From positions 87,217-151,216 of the forward strand of contig NZ_JASJDK010000015.1 in the NCBI RefSeq assembly GCF_030065675.1: a stretch of 64,000 nucleotides of DNA, written 5' to 3'. Position 1 is the first letter of the stretch, and the number at the start of each line of letters is the position of its first letter. The translations under genes and the position numbers were made by a program. Under the pieces are notes generated by a model that made no database searches, was not told the DNA's origin, and saw nothing but the letters and a program-made list of their open reading frames with translations. The stretch comes from Mastigocoleus sp. MO_188.B34 (lineage in GTDB: Bacteria > Cyanobacteriota > Cyanobacteriia > Cyanobacteriales > Nostocaceae). This document shows positions 1-8,653 of this stretch, piece after piece.

Positions 1-515
1 TGAACTTTGGTGTTAAGACGTAAATCTCCACCACCCTCTGCGATTATTTGGGCATATTTCAAGCAGACCTGCTTGTAATTAACAATGCCAGTTGATGCTA
101 CATATATTCCACCAACACTATTAACGTGGGGTTCAAATTCTTTAACTTCTTGTGGACTAATTCTTTTGACTTCAATACTATTTTCTACACCGCGTTGGTA
201 AAGATTTTCCAGACGGGGTAATTCCGAACTATCTGTTGCAACAATTACTTTGCCACAAACTTCATGGTCAATATTATGCTCTTGGCAAAATTCAACCATT
301 GAACGACAACCATCTCGACTGAATTTAGCCTTGAAACTTCCAGGTTTATAATAAATACCAGAGTGAATTACGCCACTATTATTGCCAGTTTGATGGGCAG
401 CCCATTGATTTTCTTTCTCTAAAACTAATATACTTGCTTCTGGGTAAGTTTGGCTTAATTTCATACCGATGGATAGACCGACAATCCCACCACCAATAAT
501 TGCAAAATCGTACAT
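1..515 (-). CDS. LhgO-like FAD-dependent oxidoreductase (3' end outside window)
   Basis: Only the first 171 codons are visible; the gene runs off the left edge. The ATG at 513-515 (minus strand) is followed by MYDFAIIGGGIVGL, a Rossmann FAD-binding GxGxxG motif, and near residue 40 by TGNNSGVIHSGIYY, which resembles the signature of the L-2-hydroxyglutarate oxidase/DAO family. Members of this family oxidise 2-hydroxy acids and pass electrons to the quinone pool or oxygen; the substrate here is inferred only from that motif. It lies 72 bases downstream of the rfbF-like gene on the same strand, so the two may be co-transcribed. In polysaccharide loci such oxidoreductases sometimes accompany nucleotide-sugar genes, so a role on a sugar-derived substrate is also possible. 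Confidence 0.8.
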   Translation of the reverse strand, partial: MYDFAIIGGGIVGLSIGMKLSQTYPEASILVLEKENQWAAHQTGNNSGVIHSGIYYKPGSFKAKFSRDGCRSMVEFCQEHNIDHEVCGKVIVATDSSELPRLENLYQRGVENSIEVKRISPQEVKEFEPHVNSVGGIYVASTGIVNYKQVCLKYAQIIAEGGGDLRLNTKV

Positions 516-587
516 TAATGTTCTACTCCCCTGCTTATTTAATATTCCCAATCCCTACTCAGATAATGAATTAATTATTTGTATCGG

Positions 588-1361
588 TTACCATATTTTC
601 CAGGGAGCTTGATTATTATTCCACAGCCCCTCAAGATATCTTTTATCTCTTAAGGTATCCATCGGATGCCAAAATTCATAATGTTTATAGGCAGACAACT
701 GTTCCATTTCTGCCAATTTTTCTAATGGTTCTCTTTCCCAAACGCTACTATCATCAGCAATTAAGTCGATAACTGCTGGTTCTAATACAAAATACCCACC
801 ATTAATCCACGCTCCATCACCTTCCGGTTTCTCACGAAAATTGGTAATTTTTGTTTGTTCTTGACCTAAGACAATAGCACCAAAGCGTCCTGGTGGCTGA
901 ACTGCCGTTAATGTTGCTAAAGTATTTTGTTGTTTGTGAAAATTAATTGCTTCTGTGATATTTATATTGCTTACACCATCACCGTAGGTAAAACAGAAAG
1001 TTTCATTACCAAGATGTTCTCTGACCCGCCTTAAGCGTCCGCCTGTCATCGTAGTGTCGCCAGTATTTACCAAAGTAACTCGCCAAGGTTCTGCATTACC
1101 AGAGTGAACATTCATCTGGTTGTAACGCATATCAAAAGTCACGTCTGACATATACAAGAAGTAGTTCGCAAAATACTCTTTGATGACGTAACCTTTATAA
1201 CCACAGCAAATAATGAAATCATTTATGCCATGGGCTGAATAGACTTTCATTATATGCCACAAAATTGGTTTGCCACCAATTTCTACCATTGGTTTTGGTC
1301 TGACACTAGTTTCTTCGCTGAGGCGAGTACCAAGACCCCCTGCTAAAATTACTACCTTCAT
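588..1361 (-). CDS. rfbF: Glucose-1-phosphate cytidylyltransferase
   Basis: This 257-residue cytoplasmic enzyme should join CTP and glucose 1-phosphate to make CDP-glucose, the entry to CDP-3,6-dideoxyhexose and related branched sugars. The N-terminus [18 protein letters not shown] is the nucleotide-binding signature of the nucleotidyltransferase fold, followed by [17 protein letters not shown], the sugar-phosphate side seen in RfbF proteins. TYGDGVSNI near residue 125 carries the metal-binding Asp. Length matches the family (about 257). The usual partner, CDP-glucose 4,6-dehydratase (rfbG), is not upstream; it could lie beyond the left edge. The gene precedes the LhgO-like gene on the same strand. 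Confidence 0.92.
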   Translation of the reverse strand: MKVVILAGGLGTRLSEETSVRPKPMVEIGGKPILWHIMKVYSAHGINDFIICCGYKGYVIKEYFANYFLYMSDVTFDMRYNQMNVHSGNAEPWRVTLVNTGDTTMTGGRLRRVREHLGNETFCFTYGDGVSNINITEAINFHKQQNTLATLTAVQPPGRFGAIVLGQEQTKITNFREKPEGDGAWINGGYFVLEPAVIDLIADDSSVWEREPLEKLAEMEQLSAYKHYEFWHPMDTLRDKRYLEGLWNNNQAPWKIW

Positions 1362-2252
1362 AAAACTACCTCTAATTTTATTTGCATGTTGAGCAGGTTA
1401 GTATAAAACTGCTTATTTTTATTACAATACAAAAATAAATATTAATTTTGTTAGTAATAAATTTAACTATATTATTATCCACAGGGATAAAGAAAAGGTA
1501 AATAAAATAGTTCAGCGTGTAAAAAATAGAAAAAGTTTACTAAAAATATAATACATATGATGTTAACACTGAAGTACTTAATTAAGCTCGAAATATATAG
1601 GTATTTTTTAAGAAAAAATGTTGAAATGTATAAAATGATTTTGTATTAATATTCTTATACAATAATTGGGTAATATAAAAAATACTTAGTTATATTTTTG
1701 CCTTGGCAACAATTGATGCTGTCATGCTAATCCCTTGCTAAGAGTCAAAATCAACTCTCATACATCATTATATTTATTTTTATTGCAAGGTACTTTGAGA
1801 AACACTAAAGTTTGTTTAACTAAGGGTTAAAGCCCTATTTATACATCAAGTAATAGAAAACTTTGTTACACGTGTATTGCTATGTTTTTCGCTTAGGACA
1901 TTATATTTTGCGAAGAAGGGAATGGGGAGCAGGGAAAAGGAAATTTCCTAACCTGAAATTGTAAGTATATATCTAATTTCTAAAGAAAAACAAAATCTAT
2001 TAAAAATCCACTTTCCAAAATAGGGAAGCGGAAGATGTTGAAATATTATCTAAATTTATTTTTAACTTTTGCTGATATAGCTTCTCTCTGTCGCATTCAA
2101 ATCAAAAAAATATTGTTACATAAATTTTATCCCGAACACCTAAAATATTTAATATTTGAACTATGAAATAAAAATTCTAATGAATAGAAAGCACCCATGA
2201 AAATGTCATGAGAATATACGAGTGGCAGTAAGATTCTCACAAACTGTTTTGA
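1362..2252. other. AT-rich intergenic region, no gene seen
   Basis: About 890 bases upstream of rfbF. It is very AT-rich and I see no open frame with protein-like composition, RNA gene or clear inverted repeat. It presumably holds the rfbF promoter and the 3' flank of the kinase gene. Confidence 0.6.
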
Positions 2253-4433
2253 CTAGCTACTTTTACCAAGTACGTTACTATTTTGGAAGAAAGTATCGCA
2301 TCTATTTTCTAGAACCACACAAATACTGCTCAGTGCTTGTTGGTAATTATCCATATCTTCCTGTTCTAAGGAAATCTTCGCAGCTTTTTGTAAATCATCA
2401 ACTGCCTTCTTATGGTTTTTACCCGTTTTAGCTAAACCATATTGTGCAAGTTCATAACGAACGACGCCACGTTTTAAGTAAACTTTTGCCAAACGAGAGT
2501 TAATTTGCAAGGCTTTTGAAAAATCATTAATGGCTTGTTTATACTCAGACTCAAAACTACTACTATATTGTGCAATTTGATAGCGGAGTAAACCACGCTG
2601 ATAGTATGCTTCTGCTCGTTTTGGATTAATATTTATCGCGTAATTAAAGTCATTGATTGCTTTCTTAAAATCATTTTGTGAATCCCCACTATATTTTGCC
2701 ATCTGGGAACGTACTATTCCCCGTCTGATAAATGCTTCAGCATCTTTACGATTTATATTTAATGCCCGATCGTAATCTGCGATCGCTAGCTTATATTCTT
2801 CATCAGGATCGGTGCTATATTCAGCCAGCATATGATGAACATTACCCCGGTTGACATAGGCTTTAATTTCTGACGGGTTAATTTCTATTGCTTTGTTATA
2901 GTCTGCTAAAGCTGCTTGATATTCTTTGAGGTTATAATGAGCATTCCCTCGATTCACATAAGCTTTAGAATGCTCGCTTTTTTTCTCTATTGCTTTACTA
3001 AACTTTTCTACGGCTTCTTGATAATTTCGAATTTTATACAGAGCATGACCCTGCTTGTAGTAGTCATCAAAAGTATAATTGTTAGCTGCAGCTTGAGTTT
3101 GTTTTAAAACTTGTTGCGTGTAAGCACTCTGAGAAATAAATGGACGATTAGTGAGTTTTATCATCCAATCCAGATAACCTAAAAGACCAAAGCCAACCAA
3201 ACAAAACATCATTGGATATAGGCGACGCTTTTTGATTGGTTGATAATAAGGAACATTTTGAGCACTTCCCCTTTGAGGAAAGTTTGTTGCCTTCCAAGGA
3301 ATGGTATTCTGTGGTAACCTCTGAGGCTGATAGGAAGGTCTTTTAGACTTAATTCTAGGTTTTAGATGCTCCTTAGCCGCAATTGCTTCTGGTGATGGAA
3401 ATGGATCGCGTCCTCCCAAGCGTGAAGTTCTCTCACACCAAGGACATTTATGTAAATGGTTGCTATGTATATGTTGAGGATTACTAGAACAAGTAACTAA
3501 AGCTTCTTCCGCTTCTGCAAGTGCTAATAACCAATGTTGAGCGCTAGGACGTAATTTGGGGTCGTAATGACCATCTTCAAAACAACGAACAAATAGTTGC
3601 TGTAAAGTCGGATGGAGAATTTCCCAGTTTGGTGCAATTGGGGTAGCTACATATGGGACTCTCCGTCCTTGACTGTAAGTAAAATGACCTTCAGCAATAC
3701 GGACTTCATAAGCCGGAGGTTCTCCAGTACCTTGATATATACCGGAGAATGGGTGTGTTCCTTCCATTAATAACTGAAAGATTAACACTCCCAACCCAAA
3801 TAAATCATGAGTTTCGCTACGTTCGTGCTGACTAAAGTTCTTATTCTGTAGTTCTGGTGGAGTAAACTCCGGTTTACCTACTTTACAGCGATAAACAGTT
3901 TTGTGGCTGGGGTCTGAAACTTGGAATGAGTCGGTATCAACCACTGTAACCAAAGCAGCATCACTCACAAGTATATTTGACTCATTAACGTCGCCAATAC
4001 AATAACCACTTGCATGTAATGACGCGAATGCTGCTGCCATATTACGAGCAGTACGGAGCAGATACTGATAATTAAATAAAGGACAATGTTGTCGTCGCGT
4101 TCTGGGATTATAAAAATCGATAATTGGGCGCATTCCTCTCAGACGTGGCATCAAAAAGCCAACAATCCGATCATTCCCATGGCTTGAATATAATGCCTCG
4201 GTAGGCCAAGCAATAGAAATATGCCCCAAACTTGCCGTGGGGTTGTCTGGGGGGTGGGCAATCATTACTTCAAGCTTGTGCCCATGCTCTTCGGTTGGTT
4301 TATGATAAATTTTTGCCACCGAACTGCTATCTGTGGGTACAGCATAAACACAAGCTTCCCCACCACGTCCTAAACTGACTGTGAGATTAATCGAAATATT
4401 CTTATTGTCAGGAAGACGACGTAGTACCTGCAT
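2253..4433 (-). CDS. Eukaryotic-like Ser/Thr kinase with zinc motif, membrane segment and C-terminal TPRs
   Basis: 726 residues. Residues 15-310 form a divergent protein kinase: glycine-rich loop GRGGEACVY (22-30), lysine in VAKIYH (near 41), catalytic loop GDVNESNILV (147-156, Asp and Asn kept, HRD changed) and VVDTDSFQV, where DTD replaces DFG (164-172). A CPWC motif at 330-333 preceded by Cys and His suggests a zinc site. A hydrophobic stretch at about 406-426 after KKRR predicts one membrane span. Residues 455-700 are TPR repeats, for example YVNRGNAHYNLKEYQAALADYNKAIEINP. It is the last gene of a three-gene minus-strand cluster with a PP2C phosphatase and a VWA protein. This matches the known TerY-P signalling triad, in which the kinase and phosphatase are thought to control the VWA protein by phosphorylation; the target here is unknown. 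Confidence 0.88.
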   Translation of the reverse strand: MQVLRRLPDNKNISINLTVSLGRGGEACVYAVPTDSSSVAKIYHKPTEEHGHKLEVMIAHPPDNPTASLGHISIAWPTEALYSSHGNDRIVGFLMPRLRGMRPIIDFYNPRTRRQHCPLFNYQYLLRTARNMAAAFASLHASGYCIGDVNESNILVSDAALVTVVDTDSFQVSDPSHKTVYRCKVGKPEFTPPELQNKNFSQHERSETHDLFGLGVLIFQLLMEGTHPFSGIYQGTGEPPAYEVRIAEGHFTYSQGRRVPYVATPIAPNWEILHPTLQQLFVRCFEDGHYDPKLRPSAQHWLLALAEAEEALVTCSSNPQHIHSNHLHKCPWCERTSRLGGRDPFPSPEAIAAKEHLKPRIKSKRPSYQPQRLPQNTIPWKATNFPQRGSAQNVPYYQPIKKRRLYPMMFCLVGFGLLGYLDWMIKLTNRPFISQSAYTQQVLKQTQAAANNYTFDDYYKQGHALYKIRNYQEAVEKFSKAIEKKSEHSKAYVNRGNAHYNLKEYQAALADYNKAIEINPSEIKAYVNRGNVHHMLAEYSTDPDEEYKLAIADYDRALNINRKDAEAFIRRGIVRSQMAKYSGDSQNDFKKAINDFNYAININPKRAEAYYQRGLLRYQIAQYSSSFESEYKQAINDFSKALQINSRLAKVYLKRGVVRYELAQYGLAKTGKNHKKAVDDLQKAAKISLEQEDMDNYQQALSSICVVLENRCDTFFQNSNVLGKSS

Positions 4434-4493
4434 GATATGATTTGGTTTAAACAGAAGATAAAAAATAGATTATTCTCATAGTTCAAAAACTAC

Positions 4494-5273
4494 CTAGTCT
4501 CTCAATGCACCTATGATTAAAGTTAAATCATCATCGGTACGCTGGGTTATTTTATCCGAGCGTAAAAATTTGACTAGTTGTTCTTGAGCGACAGACTTAT
4601 CTTGAGCATTGGCGACAAACTCAAATAATGGCATAAAAAAAGGTTTATGAGGTGCACCGACAGCCATGTTCATGGCTAACATTTCCAACCCATCTGTAAT
4701 CATGCCAACATTTACTATCGGTTGACGCCAGATCTTCAACTGTGCAGTTTTTAACGCAGCTGGAGAGGTCAAAAATGTGGTTTCATTTATATATTCACCG
4801 TTATCAGGGATGGTAAGCGCTAGTAAATTACCCCCTTCATCTTTTGCTACTGCTACACCATCACCCACCTGCGCCACAGCAACAAGTTCGGGCGTAGCAA
4901 TCATAATAATCAAAGTAGTCGCCAAATCCATTGGCTGCTTCTCGCAAGCTACTGCTTCTTCCTCCACAGCTTTTGCTGCTGAAAGCATTGCTTCTGCCAA
5001 AACCGATCGCACTAGCGCATCATCAATCAGTGTTTCTTGAGTAATCTCCTTGTTTGAGATACTCTCGACTGCAGTTTCTACAGCAATCATTGCTCCAACT
5101 TTACCTTGGACTGCAGAACCAGCACCATCTGCCGCTGCTGCTACCAAGATATTATCTGGCAACAATTGCCAATGATGAGCATCTTGACACAACTGCTTGT
5201 TCTTTACGTGACTAGTACCACATACCGATGCAGCAACTACCCGCCAATTAAGTATTTGCTCCGAAATTTCCAT
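4494..5273 (-). CDS. PP2C-family protein phosphatase of a TerY-P-like triad
   Basis: A 259-residue protein phosphatase expected to remove phosphate from Ser/Thr using two metal ions. Visible PP2C motifs are CQDAHH (metal Asp), AAAADGAGSA (DG motif), VAQVGDGVAV (GDG) and RTDDDLTLII near the C-terminus (DD motif). I chose the ATG at 5271-5273 (MEISEQILNWRVVAAS). A longer version beginning at a TTG at 5337-5339 is possible, but would overlap the VWA gene by 16 bases and add a poor-looking 22-residue leader. It sits between the VWA gene (50-base gap) and the kinase gene (60-base gap), all on the minus strand, so the three are probably one operon. The family length is usually 240-280, so it appears complete. 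Confidence 0.87.
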   Translation of the reverse strand: MEISEQILNWRVVAASVCGTSHVKNKQLCQDAHHWQLLPDNILVAAAADGAGSAVQGKVGAMIAVETAVESISNKEITQETLIDDALVRSVLAEAMLSAAKAVEEEAVACEKQPMDLATTLIIMIATPELVAVAQVGDGVAVAKDEGGNLLALTIPDNGEYINETTFLTSPAALKTAQLKIWRQPIVNVGMITDGLEMLAMNMAVGAPHKPFFMPLFEFVANAQDKSVAQEQLVKFLRSDKITQRTDDDLTLIIGALRD

Positions 5274-5323
5274 AAACAGTTTTCTAACAGTTGTGGGTGC
5301 ATTCGGTCGTCGCGAACTTGATG

Positions 5324-5998
5324 TTATACCGAGTTCCAACCAATAGGTGGTAGTGCTACTTGCTCGTCTACCTTTGATTGGGATACCGTCGACATACTAG
5401 CTGAAAGCCACACAAACATCTCTACAAAATTTAAGCCCTCTAGTTTCAAAGGTGTACGTACAGAGATTTGGTTCAAACGCGTCATGTTAGCATTTTCAAC
5501 ACCTACAGTGAAAAATGCCACGCGTTTATTTGCTTCATCCGCTTGCAAGCGACGCGACGCCTGCTCTACGATATCATCCATCTCACCTTGGGGTTCCCCA
5601 TCTGTGATCATAAAAACCCAAGGGCGATAGTAGGCAATACCATTAGAACGATATTGAGCTTTTCGTTCTTGAATTATATCCAAGGATTTATTAATCCCTG
5701 ACCCCATAGTTGTAAGTCCTTGAGCGGTAAGTATGGGTGGGTTGAATTGATCGGCAGTCACAAAGTCTTGGACGACATTTACATTACTATCAAAAGTTAT
5801 GATAGCTACTTCGACCCTTCTGGACGCCAAAGAACTTTTAGTCAACTCATCTTTGAAACTGAGCAGACCTTGATTCAGAGCTTCGATAGGCATTCCCTGC
5901 ATCGAACCAGATGTATCTAGTAACAAGACACAAGGACAACGTGGCTCTGGATTTTCAGCAAATTCAACTACTTCATCAAGTTTTAATGTGTCGAGCAT
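5324..5998 (-). CDS. TerY-like von Willebrand factor A domain protein
   Basis: 224 residues forming a single VWA domain. The metal-ion-dependent adhesion site is intact: DTSGSM gives Asp28, Ser30 and Ser32, a Thr lies in the TTMGSG loop, and ITDGEP supplies the later Asp. TerY-like VWA proteins are cytoplasmic and bind partners through the metal site; they were described from tellurite-resistance and stress-response clusters. It is the first gene of the VWA-PP2C-kinase cluster, which supports a role as the controlled output protein rather than an adhesin. No signal peptide is seen. Other ter genes (terB, terC, terD) are absent from the window, so linkage to metal stress is inference only. Confidence 0.88.
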   Translation of the reverse strand: MLDTLKLDEVVEFAENPEPRCPCVLLLDTSGSMQGMPIEALNQGLLSFKDELTKSSLASRRVEVAIITFDSNVNVVQDFVTADQFNPPILTAQGLTTMGSGINKSLDIIQERKAQYRSNGIAYYRPWVFMITDGEPQGEMDDIVEQASRRLQADEANKRVAFFTVGVENANMTRLNQISVRTPLKLEGLNFVEMFVWLSASMSTVSQSKVDEQVALPPIGWNSV

Positions 5999-6588
5999 AA
6001 CTTTGTGCTGCTATATTAAACTCCAAAGCTTAATTTCCTTCAGATAAAAGTATATAATTTCAAAGCCCCAATCTGATGAAATCTTTTTGGTGCTTGTCCC
6101 TTATTAACTTACTTTTCATTAAAAAAAAATAATACTACAGGAATACCTCACACTTTAAAGAAATCTTAATGAAAATATGTTTGTATAAAAGTGAATAGTA
6201 CAGATAAATTTACTTTCTCTGATAGTGTATTCACGGTAATTTATACACAAATATAGAATACAATAGCCTCACAACTTAGTTCATACATGTATTTAAAGAT
6301 TCTGTGTAGAAAAGACTGATTTTGCATGAACTAATTAACTGGAATTCATATAGCCAGATTGAGTACTACAGAAATATAATTTTAAGTATTTACATTTAAA
6401 AAAAATTGAAAATTAACAAAGTTAGTAGTGGGAACGAGCCGTTAAAAAGATAATCGGATATAACTTTTATTGTGGGTGCGTTTGTGGATAGTGTGTTTAT
6501 TTGTGATGTTTGGAAACGCAAAGTCCTGTTTCGTAGCTATGTATATTTTTTGGCTTTTTTTGTAGTTATAATCATAACCTTTAAGTAG
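5999..6588. other. Divergent intergenic region, no gene seen
   Basis: About 590 AT-rich bases between the minus-strand VWA gene and the plus-strand PatA-like gene. It must carry promoters for both directions. I see no RNA gene or strong hairpin. Confidence 0.55.
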
Positions 6589-7968
6589 ATGAAAAATTTA
6601 GGTACATTTACGAAACTGCGTCCGCCGAGCTTGCTAAGACACCTAACGAATGCCTCTGAAAATGTTTGTTTGCAAGCATTCAGTCAATCAGTTACTTGGA
6701 CGATTTATATCGAAAACGGGAAAATTATCTACGCAACTCATTCTGTAGAACCTTTTGATAGGTTGGAACGTCATCTGCGTCGTTTGAGTTATCAAGTTCC
6801 CACCTTAGATAATGAATTAAGAGCACAAGTTCGGCTGAAGTTCGAATCAGAGACCCACATTCCACCTTTAATTCATCCAGAATATGAAGCCATTTCTTGG
6901 TTGGTAAGCGAAAAATATCTACAACCGAAACAAGCAGCTTTAATCATTCAAGAACTTGTTAAAGAAGTTATAGAGTCATTTCTTTTAATCAAAGAAGGTA
7001 AATATGAACTGACTCTTTTTGATGGTATAGTTCCAGTTTTAAGTAAGCTGAGTATAGATAAGTTGCTTGTCTATTCACACGAGAGATTACAGCATTGGCG
7101 GTCCTTTGCTCCCCAAATTACATCTCCCTTTCAACGCCCCTATTTATTTATGAAGGCTGATGGCAATCATGGAAATTTACCAGGAATTCAACAGAAATTA
7201 GCTAACTGGATGAAAGGGTTTAGCTTGCGACATCTTGCAGTAATTATGAACCAAGATGAAGTACAGTTAACCCACAGTTTGTATCCCTACATTCTTAATG
7301 GTTCAATTTTATTACACGAACCAGATCCTCCTTTTGATAATTTACCAAAAACTTTTGATGAAAGATTAAAAGCACAAATTTATCATCATCAATTGAATAA
7401 GTATCAAGTTGTCAATATAAAGGAATTACAAAATAAAGTAACTCCCATTAATAATGTAATTTTACCTATTACTAATTTAGTTACCAATGAAGAAGAAGTT
7501 CAACCTTCTCCTTCAAAAGAAGAAAATATTAAATATTCTACTACAGTAACTAAACCAAGCAATAGTTCTCGAAAAGGCAAGCACGCAAAAAATACTGGTA
7601 AAAAGAATTATACTATCGTTTCGGTAGATGACAGTCCCACATTTCTCAAAGAAATTAGTCGTTTCTTGGAAGATGAAAATTTCTCTGTGATTACGATTAA
7701 TGACCCAGTTAAAGCTGTGATGTTGATCATTCGCTACAAACCAGACTTGATTCTTTTAGATTTGCACATGGAAGGAATTGATGGGTATGAACTATGCCGA
7801 ATTATTCGTAATAATTCCATGTTTAAGAAAACTCCCATTATTATGGTTACTGGTAGTAAGGGAATTGTTGACAAAGTCAAAGCAAGACTTGTAGGTGCAT
7901 CTGGATATCTAACCAAGCCCTTCACTCGAGCCGATTTATTAAAAATGGTATTCATGCATTTGACTTGA
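6589..7968 (+). CDS. PatA/PixG-like response regulator (DUF4388/PATAN N-terminus, REC C-terminus)
   Basis: 459 residues. The N-terminal half (about 1-250) resembles the PATAN region of PatA, PixG/PilG and HmpA: MKNLGTFTKLRPPSLLRHL and then TIYIENGKIIYATHS. After a polar linker (about 300-340) comes a receiver domain with acidic pair Asp347-Asp348, phospho-acceptor Asp391 in LLDLHMEG, Thr421 and Lys443 in LTKPF. In cyanobacteria such proteins control type IV pilus motility, phototaxis, hormogonia or heterocyst pattern. It is followed 176 bases later by a CheY-like gene, the G-H order of pix/pil/hmp operons, but the CheW, receptor and CheA genes that normally come next are missing. Which process it serves cannot be told from sequence. 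Confidence 0.87.
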   Translation: MKNLGTFTKLRPPSLLRHLTNASENVCLQAFSQSVTWTIYIENGKIIYATHSVEPFDRLERHLRRLSYQVPTLDNELRAQVRLKFESETHIPPLIHPEYEAISWLVSEKYLQPKQAALIIQELVKEVIESFLLIKEGKYELTLFDGIVPVLSKLSIDKLLVYSHERLQHWRSFAPQITSPFQRPYLFMKADGNHGNLPGIQQKLANWMKGFSLRHLAVIMNQDEVQLTHSLYPYILNGSILLHEPDPPFDNLPKTFDERLKAQIYHHQLNKYQVVNIKELQNKVTPINNVILPITNLVTNEEEVQPSPSKEENIKYSTTVTKPSNSSRKGKHAKNTGKKNYTIVSVDDSPTFLKEISRFLEDENFSVITINDPVKAVMLIIRYKPDLILLDLHMEGIDGYELCRIIRNNSMFKKTPIIMVTGSKGIVDKVKARLVGASGYLTKPFTRADLLKMVFMHLT

Positions 7969-8144
7969 TGATTTTTGGGCTTGATTATTTCATGATTAAT
8001 GCTTAATTTTAATGATAAGTTGAGAAATATATATTACTAAAGATGAATACTAATAAGTATTTATTCTTGGGTGAACATGTAAGTTCATCAACATTATTGA
8101 TGTCCAAAAATTATCCATTTTAATGATTTGTTGGGGGTACTTGT

Positions 8145-8549
8145 ATGGCTACAGTTTTAGTTGTCGATGATACTCCATCGCAGTTGGAGTTGATGAATGT
8201 TTATTTACAAGATGGTGGTTATCATGTTATTACTGCTAGCGATGCAAAAGATGCATTGTTCAAAGCAGAAAATTATCAACCGGATATTATCCTAACTGAT
8301 GTTGTAATGCCCGGAATGAGCGGCTTTGAATTTTGTCGCCAATTAAAAAGAAACCCAGTCACCCAAAATTTACCAATCGTCATTTGCAGTTCCAAAAACA
8401 AACAAATAGATAAAATTTGGGGAATGAGACAGGGCGCAGATATCTACTTAACTAAACCCTTCAGCAAACAAGAATTAATTCAGGCATTAAAATCGGTTTT
8501 AGATTCTCCAATGCCAATAGTTAGTCATACGCGAACAACTGTCTCCTAA
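8145..8549 (+). CDS. CheY-like single-domain response regulator (PixH/PilH type)
   Basis: 134 residues, one receiver domain: acidic pair Asp8-Asp9 (VVDDTP), phospho-acceptor Asp52 in LTDVVMPGMSG and Lys104 in YLTKPFS. No output domain follows, so it should act by protein contact. A purine-rich GGGGG stretch lies about 7 bases before the ATG. Its place just after the PatA-like gene matches the pilG-pilH pair of cyanobacterial chemotaxis-like operons, where this protein usually takes phosphate from a CheA-like kinase. Here no kinase is adjacent, so the phosphate donor must be encoded elsewhere. Confidence 0.9.
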   Translation: MATVLVVDDTPSQLELMNVYLQDGGYHVITASDAKDALFKAENYQPDIILTDVVMPGMSGFEFCRQLKRNPVTQNLPIVICSSKNKQIDKIWGMRQGADIYLTKPFSKQELIQALKSVLDSPMPIVSHTRTTVS

Positions 8550-8653
8550 AAATAGCAAGGAACAAATGACCAGTGACAAATAACCAATGAGTAGTGAATT
8601 CTGCATACAATTAGAGGAATCATTAAAATTTTTAGAACGAGCCAGCAAATTTT

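Noticed and set aside
2222..2431. 69-codon frame on the plus strand
   Set aside because: It overlaps the kinase gene's 3' end in the opposite direction and has no ribosome-binding site or family resemblance.
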